This document shows, one piece after another, positions 7,645 through 16,238 of a stretch of 64,000 nucleotides of DNA (positions are counted from its first letter, which is position 1; each line of letters opens with the position of its first letter). The notes below the pieces were generated by a model. It worked only from the letters and a program-made list of their open reading frames with translations. It ran no database searches and was not told the origin of the DNA. The stretch is from Actinomadura nitritigenes. Lineage in GTDB: Bacteria > Actinomycetota > Actinomycetes > Streptosporangiales > Streptosporangiaceae. The DNA is taken from contig NZ_JAGEOK010000005.1 in assembly GCF_017573545.1 (NCBI RefSeq), positions 124,001 through 188,000 on the forward strand, in the 5' to 3' direction. A program made the translations under genes and the position numbers.

Positions 7645-8798
7645 GCGAGGCGCCCGTGAACGACCCGCGCACCAGGCTTCCCTCGCTGACCGGGATGCGG
7701 ATCCTGGCGGCGCTCCTGGTGTTCTTCTGCCACGCCACCTTCCAGTCGTTCTACGGCGACCGGGGGCCGGCGCCCTCCCTGGAGGCGCCCGCCACGGCCG
7801 CGGGCTGGCTCGGCGTGGCCTTCTTCTTCGTGCTGAGCGGCTTCGTCCTGACCTGGTCGTCGCGTCCCGGCGACGCGGCGCGCGACTTCTGGCGCCGCCG
7901 CGTCGTCAAGATCTACCCCAACCACCTGGTCACGTGGACCGCCGTGCTGCTGCTGGCGTTCCTCCCGGGCCAGGCCGCGGCCCACCGCGCCACCTGGGGC
8001 AAGACGCTGCCGAGCCTGCTGCTCGTGCACGCCTGGGTGCCCGACGCCGACGTGATGAACGCCCTGCACATCCCCAGCTGGTCGCTGAGCTGCGAGCTGC
8101 TGTTCTACCTGTGCTTCCCGCTGGTGATCCGGGCGGTCCGGGCGATCCGGCCGGAACGGCTCTGGGCCTGCGCGGCGGGCCTGGTGGCGCTGGTCGTCCT
8201 GGTTCCGGCCGCCGCCCAGTGGCTCCTGCCCGACACCCCGAAGATGCCGTGGTTCCCGATGTCGGTCTGGGACTACTGGGCGGTGTACTCGCTGCCTCCC
8301 GTCCGGCTCCTGGAGTTCACCTTGGGCGTGGTCATGGCCCGGATCGTGCTCTCGGGCCGCTGGGTCGGCCCGGGGCTCGGCCCGGCGTCCTGCCTGCTGG
8401 CCGCCGGTGTCGCCCTCCAGGTGAAGCTGGTGCCCTCCCCCTGGGCGATGGTCGCCCCGACGGTGGTCCCGCTCGCCCTGGTCATCGCGGCCGCAGCCGA
8501 CCGCGACTCGCGCGGGCGCTCCTCCCTTCTGGCCGTCCCGGTCATGACCTGGCTGGGCGAGATCTCGTTCGCCCTCTACCTGGTGCACCTCCCCGTGCTC
8601 ACCTACGGCCGTCTCGTCCTGGGCGGCGGCTGGAGCGCACCCGCCGCGTTCGGCGTCGAGGCCGGCCTGCTCGGCGTCGCGCTGGTCCTGGCCGCCGCGC
8701 TCCACACGTGGGTGGAACGGCCCGCGATGCGCCGCTGGAGCCGGCGGCGCCGGGAGCGGGTGGCGCCCGCCCCCCGTCCCGTGAGGGAGCCGGGCTGA
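7641..8798 (+). CDS. Membrane acyltransferase, acyltransferase-3 family
   Basis: 385 residues, polytopic, with about ten hydrophobic segments. The N-terminal RLPSLTGMRILAALLVFFCHATF contains the conserved R...H of acyltransferase-3/OafA enzymes; GWLGVAFFFVLSGFVLTW and FWRRRVVKIYPNHL are also diagnostic. The family moves acyl groups from acyl-CoA to sugars or hydroxyl groups at the inner membrane. GTG start in a GTGA overlap with the preceding gene. In this setting it may acylate a secondary metabolite or surface glycan. Convergent with the aminotransferase at 43 bp distance. Confidence 0.9.
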   Translation: MSEAPVNDPRTRLPSLTGMRILAALLVFFCHATFQSFYGDRGPAPSLEAPATAAGWLGVAFFFVLSGFVLTWSSRPGDAARDFWRRRVVKIYPNHLVTWTAVLLLAFLPGQAAAHRATWGKTLPSLLLVHAWVPDADVMNALHIPSWSLSCELLFYLCFPLVIRAVRAIRPERLWACAAGLVALVVLVPAAAQWLLPDTPKMPWFPMSVWDYWAVYSLPPVRLLEFTLGVVMARIVLSGRWVGPGLGPASCLLAAGVALQVKLVPSPWAMVAPTVVPLALVIAAAADRDSRGRSSLLAVPVMTWLGEISFALYLVHLPVLTYGRLVLGGGWSAPAAFGVEAGLLGVALVLAAALHTWVERPAMRRWSRRRRERVAPAPRPVREPG

Positions 8799-8840
8799 CC
8801 CCGCGGCCGCCCGGGCCGGCCCGCTCGGCGGTCGCGGCGG

Positions 8841-9902
8841 TCACGAGGCCGCGAACCGGGCGGCGACGAAGCCGACGAGGTCGTTCGCCTCCGGCTCTCC
8901 CACGGTGATGCGGGCTCCGCGGCCGGCATAGCCGTTGACCTTGACGCCGTGCTCGGCGCACATCTGGACGAACCGGTCGGTCCGCGTGCCGAGCGGGAGC
9001 CACAGGAAGTTCGCCCCGCTGGTGGGCACGTCCCAGCCCTGCGCCCGCAGCAGCCGCAGCAGCCGGTCGCGCTCCTTCACCAGGACGGCGATGCGCCGGC
9101 GCAGCTCGAACTGGTCGCGCAGCGCGGACAGCGCGGCCTTCTGCGCGACCGCGCTCACGCCGAACGGCAGCGCCGTCCGCCGGACCGCGCCGATCACCCG
9201 CGGTTGCGCGACCATGAAGCCGACCCGCAGCCCGGCCAGGCCGTACGCCTTGGAGAACGTGCGGATCACCGCGACGTTCGGGTGCTCGCGGTACAGGCGC
9301 ACCCCGTCCGGCGCGGCCGGCTCGCCGACGAACTCCCGGTACTCCTCGTCGATCACCACCAGCACGTCCGGTGGGACCCGCCGGAGGAAGTTCTGCAGCG
9401 CGTGCCGGTGCACCGTGGTCCCGGTGAGGTCGCTCGGGTTGCCGACGAACACCACCCGGGTCCGTTCGGTGACCGCGCCGGCCAGCGCCCCGAGGTCCTG
9501 GTGCGCGCCGTCCAGCGGCACGCCCTCCAGCCGGGCCCCGGCGACCTGGATCAGGCCGGGGTAGCGCTCGGTCGACGGCCAGGAGCAGACGACCTCGTCG
9601 CCGTGCCGCACGGCCGCGAGCAGCACCTGCTGGATGATCGCGGTGGCGCCGGCCCCGACCGCGATGTGCGGCGCGGGGACGGAGAGCTCGTCGGAGAGCG
9701 CCTGGACGAGCTCGGAGCAGCGGTCGTCGGGGTATCGGTTGACCTCGGACATCGCTCTCCTCGCCATCGCGAGCACGCTGTCCGTGGGTGGGAAGGGGGC
9801 CTCGTTGAGGTCGGCGCCGTAGCCCCGGCCGTCGTTCGGCACCGCCGCGTGTACGGCGAGTTCCAGCAGGTCGTCCCTGAGCCGCGGACGCGTCTCCGCC
9901 AT
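8841..9902 (-). CDS. HisC-like class I/II aminotransferase
   Basis: 353 residues, PLP-dependent fold type I, closest in pattern to histidinol-phosphate aminotransferases: DLNEAPFPPT near residue 31, GAGATAIIQQV, VFVGNPSDLTGT, VIDEEYREF, and the PLP lysine in RTFSKAYGLAGLRVG (K218). The ATG at 9902 is preceded by GGAGG at 5 bp, so the longer upstream starts are rejected. No histidine-biosynthesis genes are nearby, so it is more likely a dedicated amino-acid or amino-sugar transaminase for accessory metabolism. It lies 166 bp downstream of the efflux pump gene on the same strand. Confidence 0.87.
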   Translation of the reverse strand: MAETRPRLRDDLLELAVHAAVPNDGRGYGADLNEAPFPPTDSVLAMARRAMSEVNRYPDDRCSELVQALSDELSVPAPHIAVGAGATAIIQQVLLAAVRHGDEVVCSWPSTERYPGLIQVAGARLEGVPLDGAHQDLGALAGAVTERTRVVFVGNPSDLTGTTVHRHALQNFLRRVPPDVLVVIDEEYREFVGEPAAPDGVRLYREHPNVAVIRTFSKAYGLAGLRVGFMVAQPRVIGAVRRTALPFGVSAVAQKAALSALRDQFELRRRIAVLVKERDRLLRLLRAQGWDVPTSGANFLWLPLGTRTDRFVQMCAEHGVKVNGYAGRGARITVGEPEANDLVGFVAARFAAS

Positions 9903-10068
9903 CAGTACCTCCAGGGTGGCAAGGGGGTCTCCGAGCATCTGGGCGCGCCGCCGGTGGTCCGCCGGCCCGGGCCGGCGGGCGGCCCACGGGGCAGGCCGCC
10001 CACCGCGCCGGAACGGCCTCGCACCGTTCACGGCCGCCCGTGCCCGGTGGTCACCGGGGACGGTGCCG

Positions 10069-11622
10069 TCAGCCCCTGTGCTCGGGCGTGCGGATCAGGA
10101 GCACGGCCAGGACCGCTCCGGCGAAGGCCACCGCGGCGACCACGAAGAAGAGCAGGTTCAGGCCGTTCACGATCCCGTGCTCGGCCGCGTCGACGACCGG
10201 CTTCCGCAGCGCGCCGGGCAGGTGGGCGGCCACCGCCTTGATCTGGCCGGCGGACGCGGCCCCGGCGATGTCGTGGATCGGCAGGTGCCTGCCCGCCAGG
10301 TCGTCGGACATCGTGTGGGTGACCTGGCGCCCGAGGACCGCGCCGTAGACGGCGATTCCCATCGCCATGGCGGTCTGGCTGACGGTGTTGTTGACGCCCG
10401 CGGCCATGCCGAGGCGCGGCCCGTCGGCCACCTCCATGGACAGCGACCCGATCGCCGGGAGGGCCATGCCGAGGCCGAAGCCCGCGATCACCATGCCCGG
10501 GGCCAGATGCGTCCACGAGGAGTCGAGCGTCAGGCCGTGCATGACGACGAGGCCGGTGCCGACGAGCACCAGCCCGAGGGTCGGCAGCACCCAGGCCGGG
10601 AGCCGGTCCATGAACGCGCCCGCCGCGGGCCCCGAGAGCAGGATCGGGATGTTGACCGCGAGGAAGCACAGGCCGGTCTTGAAGGCCGAGTAGCCGAGCT
10701 GGTTCTGGAAGTAGAGCGAGAGGTACAGCAGCAGGGCGAAGAAGCTGCCGTGGGTGGCGACCGTGGCGAGCTGCGTGCCGCTGAACGCGCGGCTGCGGAA
10801 CAGCGACAGGTCCAGCATCGGCTCCCGGTGCAGCCACTCGATGATCAGGAAGACCGCCATGAAGACGGCGGCGCCGGCGAACATCGCGATGACGCGGTCG
10901 CTGGACCATCCCCAGTCCTCGCCGCGCAGCAGCGCGACCATCAGGAGCACCAGCGACGCGGTGAGCGTGAGCAGGCCGCCGGCGTCGAGGCTCTTGCCCT
11001 TGCGCAGCTCCTCGTGCCGAGGCAGCTTCACCCAGGCGATGACCAGGGTGACGGCCGCGAACGGGATGTTGATGTAGAAGACCCAGCGCCAGTCGATGCC
11101 GGCCACGAGCGCGCCGCCGAGGAGCGGGCCGAGCGCGACGGCGACGCCCGCCGCGGCGCCGCGGACGCCGAAGGCGAGGCCGCGCATCTGCCCGTGGTAG
11201 ATCTGCGCGACGAGCGCGAGCGTCGTGGCGAACATGACGGCCCCCGCCAGCCCCTGCACCGCCCGGGACCAGATGAGCATGTCGGGGGTGGTGGACACGG
11301 CGCACGCCAGCGACGCCAGGCCGAACGCGGCGACGCCGATCAGGAACATCCGGCGGCGGCCGACGCGGTCGCCGAGGGACCCGGCGGTCAGCTGGAACAC
11401 CGCCATGGCGAGGGTGAAGGAGTTCACGACCCACTGCAGGTCGGTGAGGTTCGCCTTGAGGTCGCGCTGGACGTCCGGGAGCGCCACGGTGACGATCGTG
11501 GCGCTCATCATGAGCATGGAGACGGCGGTGACGATCGCGACGAGCGGCCACCACCCGGCTTCTTCCCTGTTATCCCCCGTACGGCCGCCATAGACGTCCG
11601 AGACGGGCCTCTGCGCAGTCAT
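10069..11622 (-). CDS. MFS drug efflux pump, DHA2 (14-TM, EmrB/QacA) type
   Basis: 517 residues, hydrophobic throughout with about 14 predicted membrane segments. Motif A is GSLGDRVGRRRMF at about 82-94, the TM1 region is VTVALPDVQRDL (motif D1 type), and the motif C region is GVAVALGPLLGGAL. The family exports antibiotics and dyes with proton antiport. It is divergently transcribed from a TetR regulator across 124 bp carrying three operator repeats, a classic self-resistance arrangement. Export of the polyketide of the neighbouring tailoring genes is a reasonable inference. Confidence 0.92.
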   Translation of the reverse strand: MTAQRPVSDVYGGRTGDNREEAGWWPLVAIVTAVSMLMMSATIVTVALPDVQRDLKANLTDLQWVVNSFTLAMAVFQLTAGSLGDRVGRRRMFLIGVAAFGLASLACAVSTTPDMLIWSRAVQGLAGAVMFATTLALVAQIYHGQMRGLAFGVRGAAAGVAVALGPLLGGALVAGIDWRWVFYINIPFAAVTLVIAWVKLPRHEELRKGKSLDAGGLLTLTASLVLLMVALLRGEDWGWSSDRVIAMFAGAAVFMAVFLIIEWLHREPMLDLSLFRSRAFSGTQLATVATHGSFFALLLYLSLYFQNQLGYSAFKTGLCFLAVNIPILLSGPAAGAFMDRLPAWVLPTLGLVLVGTGLVVMHGLTLDSSWTHLAPGMVIAGFGLGMALPAIGSLSMEVADGPRLGMAAGVNNTVSQTAMAMGIAVYGAVLGRQVTHTMSDDLAGRHLPIHDIAGAASAGQIKAVAAHLPGALRKPVVDAAEHGIVNGLNLLFFVVAAVAFAGAVLAVLLIRTPEHRG

Positions 11623-11656
11623 CGGATCCGTGACCCTTCCTGACTCGACGAGTTCC

Positions 11657-11708
11657 CTATCATTGCTAGGTGCAGCCTAGCATCGGTAGGGGGTCCTATC
11701 AATGCTAG
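11657..11708. promoter_or_regulatory. Three-copy TetR operator
   Basis: Three 13-bp units fit CTAYCRWTGCTAG: CTATCATTGCTAG at 11657-11669, the inverted CTAGCATCGGTAG at 11677-11689, and CTATCAATGCTAG at 11696-11708. Units one and two form a nearly perfect palindrome, centred between 11670 and 11676. The block covers the promoter space between the MFS pump and the TetR gene, so it is the likely binding site of that TetR. Confidence 0.75.
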
Positions 11709-11746
11709 AGTGAATTCATCCGACCGACGCGACCTCCGGGGGTCCG

Positions 11747-12475
11747 ATGGCAGACCGCCCCAACCGCGCCAAGCTGCGGTTGCGCCCCAATCCCGAGGGG
11801 CTGTGGAACGAGGAGAAGGGCCCCGATCCGCGCCTCAGCCGGAGCGAGATCGTCGAGGCCGCCCTCGAACTGCTGGAGAAGGACGGTTTCGAGGCGTTCA
11901 GCATGCGCGGCCTCGCGACCGCGCTGAACATCAAGTCGCCCTCGCTCTACTGGCACTTCCGGAGCAAGGACGAGCTGTTCGACCTGGTCGTGGACGCCGT
12001 GCTCGGCGAGTGCCGGCTGCCCGCCGCCGACGAGGCCGACTGGGCCGAGCGGCTGACGAGCGTGGCCCGCGAGATCCGCCGCGTGCTGCTGGCCCACCCG
12101 GCGGCGACCCGGCTGCTGACCGGCCGGGTGCCGCTCGGGCCGAACTGGCTGCGCCTGGCCGAGTACGTGATCGGCACGCTGCGCCGCGCGGGCTTCGACG
12201 ACAGGCTCACCAACATCTGCTACCTGGTGCTGCTGTACTACGCGGTCGGCTTCGTGACCCAGGAGATCTCGTTCGGCACCGGCGCGGAGGCCCGCGAGCG
12301 GTTCGACCAGATGCAGGAGTTCGTGCAGCACCTGCCGCCGGAGCAGTACCCCAACCTCATCGCCGTCACCGCCGGCTTCAACGAGCGCGGTCTCGAGGAC
12401 CGCTTCGAGATCGGGCTGAGCGGCGTCATCGGCGGGTTCCGCGCCGAACTGGCGAAGGCCGCCGGGCCGGCCTGA
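11747..12475 (+). CDS. TetR-type repressor of the adjacent efflux pump
   Basis: 242 residues. The N-terminal HTH reads LSRSEIVEAALELLEKDGF ... SMRGLATALNIKSPSLYWHFRSKDELFD at about 27-75. The C-terminal ligand-binding domain resembles the TetR_C (tetracycline repressor) family, and length fits. ATG follows GGGGG at 6 bp. The divergent DHA2 pump and the three-copy operator between them argue for drug-responsive derepression of the pump and autoregulation. The ligand is probably the drug exported, which is unknown. Confidence 0.9.
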   Translation: MADRPNRAKLRLRPNPEGLWNEEKGPDPRLSRSEIVEAALELLEKDGFEAFSMRGLATALNIKSPSLYWHFRSKDELFDLVVDAVLGECRLPAADEADWAERLTSVAREIRRVLLAHPAATRLLTGRVPLGPNWLRLAEYVIGTLRRAGFDDRLTNICYLVLLYYAVGFVTQEISFGTGAEARERFDQMQEFVQHLPPEQYPNLIAVTAGFNERGLEDRFEIGLSGVIGGFRAELAKAAGPA

Positions 12476-12497
12476 CCGGCCCGGCGCGCCAGGGCGC

Positions 12498-13247
12498 TCA
12501 CCATGGCACGGGGCCCTCGTCTCCGAAGAAGGAGCCCGTCGGGCCGTCGTCGGGCAGCGTCGCGGCGGTGACCGCGGCCCGCGCGCCCTCCGCCGGCGTG
12601 CGCACGCCCCGGCCCGCCCCCATGGCAGCGATCAGGTCGGACGCCATGTCGGTGTCGCAGAAGCCGGGATTGACGGAGTTCACCTTGATCGGCGTCTCCG
12701 CGAGCTCCTTGGCGTAGGCCACGGTCACGGCGTTGAGGGCGGCCTTGGAGGAGTTGTAGGCCAGCAGGTTCACCCGCGAGACCGGTGACGCCAGGTCGCT
12801 GGTGACCGTGAGCGATCCCAGGCGGCTGGAGACGTTGACGATGCGCCCCGCGGCCGAGCGGCGCAGCAGCGGCAGCATCGCGTCGGTCACCGCGATCACC
12901 CCCACCACGTTCGTCTCGTAGGTCCGGCGCACCACGTCGAGCGGAACCCGGCCGGGGCGCAGGTTCCAGTCCAGAATGGCGATCCCGGCGTTGTTGACCA
13001 GCGCGTCGAGTCGGCCGTACTCGCGCTCCATTCGCTTCGCGGCGCGCTCCAGTCCGGCGGCGTCGGTGACGTCGACGTGCACGTATGCGGCGTCCACCCC
13101 CTCCGCCCGCAGCGCGGCGGCCGCCTTCCGGCCGCGCTCCTCATTGCGCGCGCCCACGAGCACCTTCTGCTCGCCGAGCCCGCCGAGCTGCCGCGCGACC
13201 TCGAAACCGATTCCCTTGTTGGCGCCGGTGATGAGAGATATTCGCAT
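12498..13247 (-). CDS. SDR-family carbonyl reductase-like enzyme
   Basis: 249 residues from the ATG at 13247. NAD(P) motif TGANKGIG at 7-14, NNAG at about 86-89, YNSSK at about 153-157, and a C-terminus rich in Gly (GPTGSFFGDEGPVPW), which resembles the carbonyl-reductase (CBR/menthol reductase) branch. An in-frame ATG 60 bp upstream is rejected because family alignments begin at MRISLITG. It converges on the TetR gene (22 bp apart) and is divergent from the methyltransferase. Likely reduces a ketone with NADPH; the substrate is unknown. Confidence 0.88.
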   Translation of the reverse strand: MRISLITGANKGIGFEVARQLGGLGEQKVLVGARNEERGRKAAAALRAEGVDAAYVHVDVTDAAGLERAAKRMEREYGRLDALVNNAGIAILDWNLRPGRVPLDVVRRTYETNVVGVIAVTDAMLPLLRRSAAGRIVNVSSRLGSLTVTSDLASPVSRVNLLAYNSSKAALNAVTVAYAKELAETPIKVNSVNPGFCDTDMASDLIAAMGAGRGVRTPAEGARAAVTAATLPDDGPTGSFFGDEGPVPW

Positions 13248-13401
13248 GCCACCACACTGGCCCCGATCCGGATCGAAGGAAAGAGGCGCCCAGCGGCTCC
13301 CGATCATTTCCTTAGAGCTTCTCGACTGCCGTAACCGACCATACAGAAGGAGTGAAATCGGAAGACAGTTTCACCCGTTCGGACTCCGAAAGGACCATGG
13401 A

Positions 13402-14424
13402 ATGGACTCGCCGAATCAGGAAACCGCGGACCTGGAATTCGTGATGGAGGTGGCCGGCGGCTTCTGGCGGTCGCGGGCGCTGTTCAGCGGGGTGGAGCTG
13501 GGCCTGTTCACCATGCTGGCTACCGGGCCCGCCACCCTCGAGGAGATCACCGGCAAGCTCGGCCTGCACGCGCGCGCGGCGGCGGACTTCCTCGACGCCC
13601 TGACGGCCCTGGGCCTGCTGGAGCGCCGGGACGGCCGGTACGCCAACGCGCCGGCCGCCGCCCGCCTCCTCGACCAGAACGGCGAGGGCTACGTCGGCGG
13701 CTTCCTCACCTTCATGGGGCGCGCGCTCTACCCGGCGTGGGGCCGCCTCACCGACCTGCTGAGGTCCGGGTCGCTGCAGGAGGGATTCGACTCGTTCGGC
13801 GAGTTCTACCGCGACCTCGACCGCGTCCGGGGCTTCATGAACGCGATGGACAGCGCCTCCGCGGCCGTCACCGCCTACCTGGTCGAGCGGGTCGACTGGA
13901 GCGGGCACCGGGACGTGGTCGATCTCGGCGGCGCGCGCGGCAACCTCGCCGGCTCGCTCGCGCGCGCGCACGAGCACCTGAGGACCGCCTGCTTCGACAT
14001 GCCGCCGCTGCGGCCCCTGTTCGACGAGCACATGGCGGCCCTGGGAACCGCCGACCGCACCACCTTCCACGGCGGCGACTTCCTCACCGACGCGCTTCCC
14101 GAGGCCGACGCCTACATCTTCGGGCACGTGCTGCACGACTGGGACGAGGAGAGCCGCGTCGCGCTGGTGACCCGCGCGTTCGAGGCCCTGCGCCCCGGCG
14201 GCGAGCTGCTGGTCTACGACGAGCTCATCGACGACGACCGGACCGGACCCGCGCACTCCCTGCTGATGAGCCTCAACATGAAGCTCGTCCGGTCGGGCGC
14301 CGCCGAGTACACCTTCGCGGACGCGAAGCGCTGGCTCGGCGACGCGGGGTACACCGGCGTCACGGTCGAGCGCATCACCGCCACCGAGCGCCTCATCCGC
14401 GCCCGCAAGCCGGCCGCCGCCTGA
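13402..14424 (+). CDS. SAM-dependent O-methyltransferase (class I, dimerising type)
   Basis: 340 residues. An N-terminal winged-helix dimerisation domain (GVELGLFTMLATGPATLEEITGKLGLHARAAADFLDAL) is followed by a Rossmann methyltransferase domain. That domain has the SAM motif VVDLGGARGNLAGSLA at about 173-188, then FGHVLHDWDEE, where H-D-W is the catalytic general-base region of plant-type/TcmN-type O-methyltransferases. Such enzymes methylate phenolic hydroxyls of aromatic polyketides. ATG with GAAAGGACC upstream. Transcribed away from the SDR at 12498-13247 across 154 bp. Ends in front of two stacked terminator hairpins. Confidence 0.9.
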   Translation: MDSPNQETADLEFVMEVAGGFWRSRALFSGVELGLFTMLATGPATLEEITGKLGLHARAAADFLDALTALGLLERRDGRYANAPAAARLLDQNGEGYVGGFLTFMGRALYPAWGRLTDLLRSGSLQEGFDSFGEFYRDLDRVRGFMNAMDSASAAVTAYLVERVDWSGHRDVVDLGGARGNLAGSLARAHEHLRTACFDMPPLRPLFDEHMAALGTADRTTFHGGDFLTDALPEADAYIFGHVLHDWDEESRVALVTRAFEALRPGGELLVYDELIDDDRTGPAHSLLMSLNMKLVRSGAAEYTFADAKRWLGDAGYTGVTVERITATERLIRARKPAAA

Positions 14425-14437
14425 CCGCCGTCCCCTC

Positions 14438-14481
14438 CGGCCGGAGGTCCCGGGTCCCCGCCGGCCCGGGACCTCCGGCCG
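14438..14481. terminator. Terminator hairpin 1 after the methyltransferase
   Basis: Perfect 17-bp inverted repeat (14438-14454 with 14465-14481, key sequence CGGCCGGAGGTCCCGGG) around a 10-nt loop, starting 13 bp after the methyltransferase stop. Very stable and without a T-tract. Confidence 0.8.
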
Positions 14482-14534
14482 TTCCCGTCCGGCGTCGGGG
14501 CACTCGACGCCGGGGAACGCGTGATCGGGGAACA

Positions 14535-14571
14535 CGAACGTCCCTCCCGGCCCGGCCGGGAGGGACGTTCG
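14535..14571. terminator. Terminator hairpin 2 between convergent genes
   Basis: Second near-ideal hairpin: 16-bp arms CGAACGTCCCTCCCGG at 14535-14550 and 14556-14571 plus one more inner pair, leaving a 3-nt loop. It lies 26 bp from the stop of the converging MBL-fold gene, so it probably serves the minus strand, with hairpin 1 serving the plus strand. Confidence 0.8.
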
Positions 14572-14597
14572 GGTCAGAGGGGCCGTCCGGCCGCCGT

Positions 14598-15497
14598 TCA
14601 GTCGAGCTCGACGGGGAGGAAGCGGTAGTGGTCGCCGTCCTTGCGGACCAGGCCGGCGGACGGGGCGTCGAAGTGGCTGCCGAACAGGACCGAGTCGGTC
14701 CCGGCGAGGTCGGCGAACAGCGCGCGCCGGGTCCTCGTCGCCTGCTCGGCGTCCACGTCGACGGTCGCGCACATCGCGGTGCGGGCGAACTGCACCGGGT
14801 GGTGGAGGCAGTCGGCGGAGATCACGGCGGCGCGGTCGCCGCCGTCCAGCCGGACCATGACCTGGCCCGGCGTGTGGCCGGGCGCCGGCACGATCGTCAC
14901 GCCCGGGGCCACCTCGACGCCGGCGTCGGGCACGTCGACGGGGTCCAGCAGCCCGGCCTCCCGGACGGGGTCGATGGAGTCGGTGAACATCTCGCGCTGG
15001 TCCGGCTCCAGCTCGACGCCGCCCCAGTAGTCGTACTCGGCCTGGGCCGACACGTAGCGGGCGTTCGTGAACGTGGGCACCCAGCGGTCCCCGTCGAGCC
15101 GGGTGTTCCAGCCGACGTGGTCCTGGTGCAGGTGCGTGTTGATCACGACGTCGACGTTGCCGGGCGTGAAGCCCGCCTCGGCCAGCCGGTCGAGGAACGG
15201 CGTGGACAGGTGGTCCCACGCGGGGAAGGGGCGGGCCTTGCCGTTGCCCACGCCGGCGTCCACCAGCACGCGGGTGTCGCCGACCTGGACGGCGAAGGCG
15301 TGGACCGATCCGAGGAGCTGCCCGTCGTCGTCCACGTAGAAAGGGCTCAGCCATGTCGATTCCGCGACCACGTCCGGGGTCGCCTGAGGCAACAGCCACC
15401 GGCCGAACCCGCGCAGCGGGACTTCGGCTATCCGATGGACGGTCACCTTTCCGATCTGCCAGGTCTCTGCCGCCGGGCTCTTCTGGGGTGTCGTCAT
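14598..15497 (-). CDS. MBL-fold metallo-hydrolase (lactonase-like)
   Basis: 299 residues. The zinc motif HLHQDH is at 122-127, the downstream ligand pattern includes PAPGHTPGQVMV, ISADCLHHP, and GSHFD near the end. The overall pattern resembles AHL-lactonase/AttM-like and methyl-parathion-hydrolase-like members. Catalysis would be hydrolysis of an ester or lactone with a di-zinc centre. No SD is evident before the ATG and TTAACG lies 8 bp upstream, so a leaderless transcript is possible. A 16-bp near-palindrome lies about 40 bp upstream. Substrate unknown; quorum-signal or polyketide-lactone cleavage are both possible. Confidence 0.87.
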   Translation of the reverse strand: MTTPQKSPAAETWQIGKVTVHRIAEVPLRGFGRWLLPQATPDVVAESTWLSPFYVDDDGQLLGSVHAFAVQVGDTRVLVDAGVGNGKARPFPAWDHLSTPFLDRLAEAGFTPGNVDVVINTHLHQDHVGWNTRLDGDRWVPTFTNARYVSAQAEYDYWGGVELEPDQREMFTDSIDPVREAGLLDPVDVPDAGVEVAPGVTIVPAPGHTPGQVMVRLDGGDRAAVISADCLHHPVQFARTAMCATVDVDAEQATRTRRALFADLAGTDSVLFGSHFDAPSAGLVRKDGDHYRFLPVELD

Positions 15498-15535
15498 GGC
15501 GCCACGTTAAGGCGAGCGGGAGAATCGGCATTCGA

Positions 15536-15551
15536 GGATCACTAGAGATCC
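15536..15551. promoter_or_regulatory. 16-bp near-palindrome upstream of the MBL-fold gene
   Basis: GGATCACTAGAGATCC is symmetric in 14 of 16 positions and lies 39 bp before the MBL gene ATG, a good place for an operator overlapping its promoter. No regulator can be assigned; the HxlR gene just upstream has a different candidate site. Confidence 0.4.
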
Positions 15552-15579
15552 GCTGAAATCCGACCTCGGCGAGTCCACT

Positions 15580-15608
15580 AGCGGCCAGGCGGAAAACGGG
15601 TGGCCGCT
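15580..15608 (-). terminator. Hairpin downstream of the HxlR gene
   Basis: AGCGGCCA at 15580-15587 pairs with TGGCCGCT at 15601-15608 around a 13-nt loop, 88 bp past the HxlR stop on the minus strand. It could end the HxlR transcript before the MBL promoter. Moderate stability. Confidence 0.4.
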
Positions 15609-15696
15609 CACTCGATGTGGTTTTCCGAAAAAGCACCTGATATCCATGGGTTCGCGCAATGGAGCCCTCATGGAACGGCGGCGCCTCCCGCGCGGG

Positions 15697-16155
15697 TCAG
15701 GTGGGGCGCCGCACCGAGGTCGTCTCGCTCGTCAGCGGCGATCCGTCCGCCGCGACGGGCAGGACGTCGGGCACGGGGACGCCGTCGCCGTCGACCAGGA
15801 CCGAGTGCTCCTCCCCCGCCTCGAAGGCGTGCCGCTCGCCCCATTGCCGCAGCGCGACGATCACGGGGAAGAGGTCCTTGCCCGCGTCGGTGAGCGCGTA
15901 CAGCCTGCGCCTGCCCGAAGGGGAGTCGACCTGGGCGAGCAGGCCGCGGGCGGTGAGCTTGCGGAGCCGTTCGGTCAGGATGTTGCGGGCGATGCCGGTG
16001 CGCTGCTGGAAGTCGGTGAACGAGCGGGCGCCGTCCATCGCGTCCCGGACGATGAGCAGGCTCCACCGGTCGCCGACGAGATCGACCGTGCGGGCGACCG
16101 GGCAGGTCGGGTCCGTCCACGGAGGGCTCTGCCCCTCTGCGGCATCGGGTGCCAT
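15697..16155 (-). CDS. HxlR-family winged-helix regulator
   Basis: 152 residues. The HxlR signature is at the N-terminus: CPVARTVDLVGDRWSLLIVRDAMDGARSFTDFQQRTGIARNILTERLRKL, where the conserved Cys begins the domain. HxlR proteins act as dimers and sense electrophiles or small ligands. ATG at 16155 sits 4 bp after GGAGGG, better placed than the GTG three bases earlier. It is divergent from an MFS pump with paired direct repeats in between, so it most likely represses that pump and itself. Confidence 0.92.
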   Translation of the reverse strand: MAPDAAEGQSPPWTDPTCPVARTVDLVGDRWSLLIVRDAMDGARSFTDFQQRTGIARNILTERLRKLTARGLLAQVDSPSGRRRLYALTDAGKDLFPVIVALRQWGERHAFEAGEEHSVLVDGDGVPVPDVLPVAADGSPLTSETTSVRRPT

Positions 16156-16169
16156 CACCCCTCCAATGA

Positions 16170-16224
16170 GTTGCGGATTGAAACCATTCTGGCCTAGCCT
16201 CCGATCAGTTGCAAAATGAAACCA
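16170..16224. promoter_or_regulatory. Paired direct repeats, likely HxlR operator
   Basis: GTTGCGGATTGAAACCA at 16170-16186 and GTTGCAAAATGAAACCA at 16208-16224 are identical at 13 of 17 positions and exactly 38 bp apart. They fill the region between the divergent HxlR and MFS genes, so they are the likely operator of the pair. Confidence 0.7.
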
Positions 16225-16238
16225 AACGGAGGTGCCCG

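Noticed and set aside
7631..8908. Second long plus-strand frame over the acyltransferase gene
   Set aside because: Frame-shifted shadow; the acyltransferase frame has clear membrane helices and motifs.
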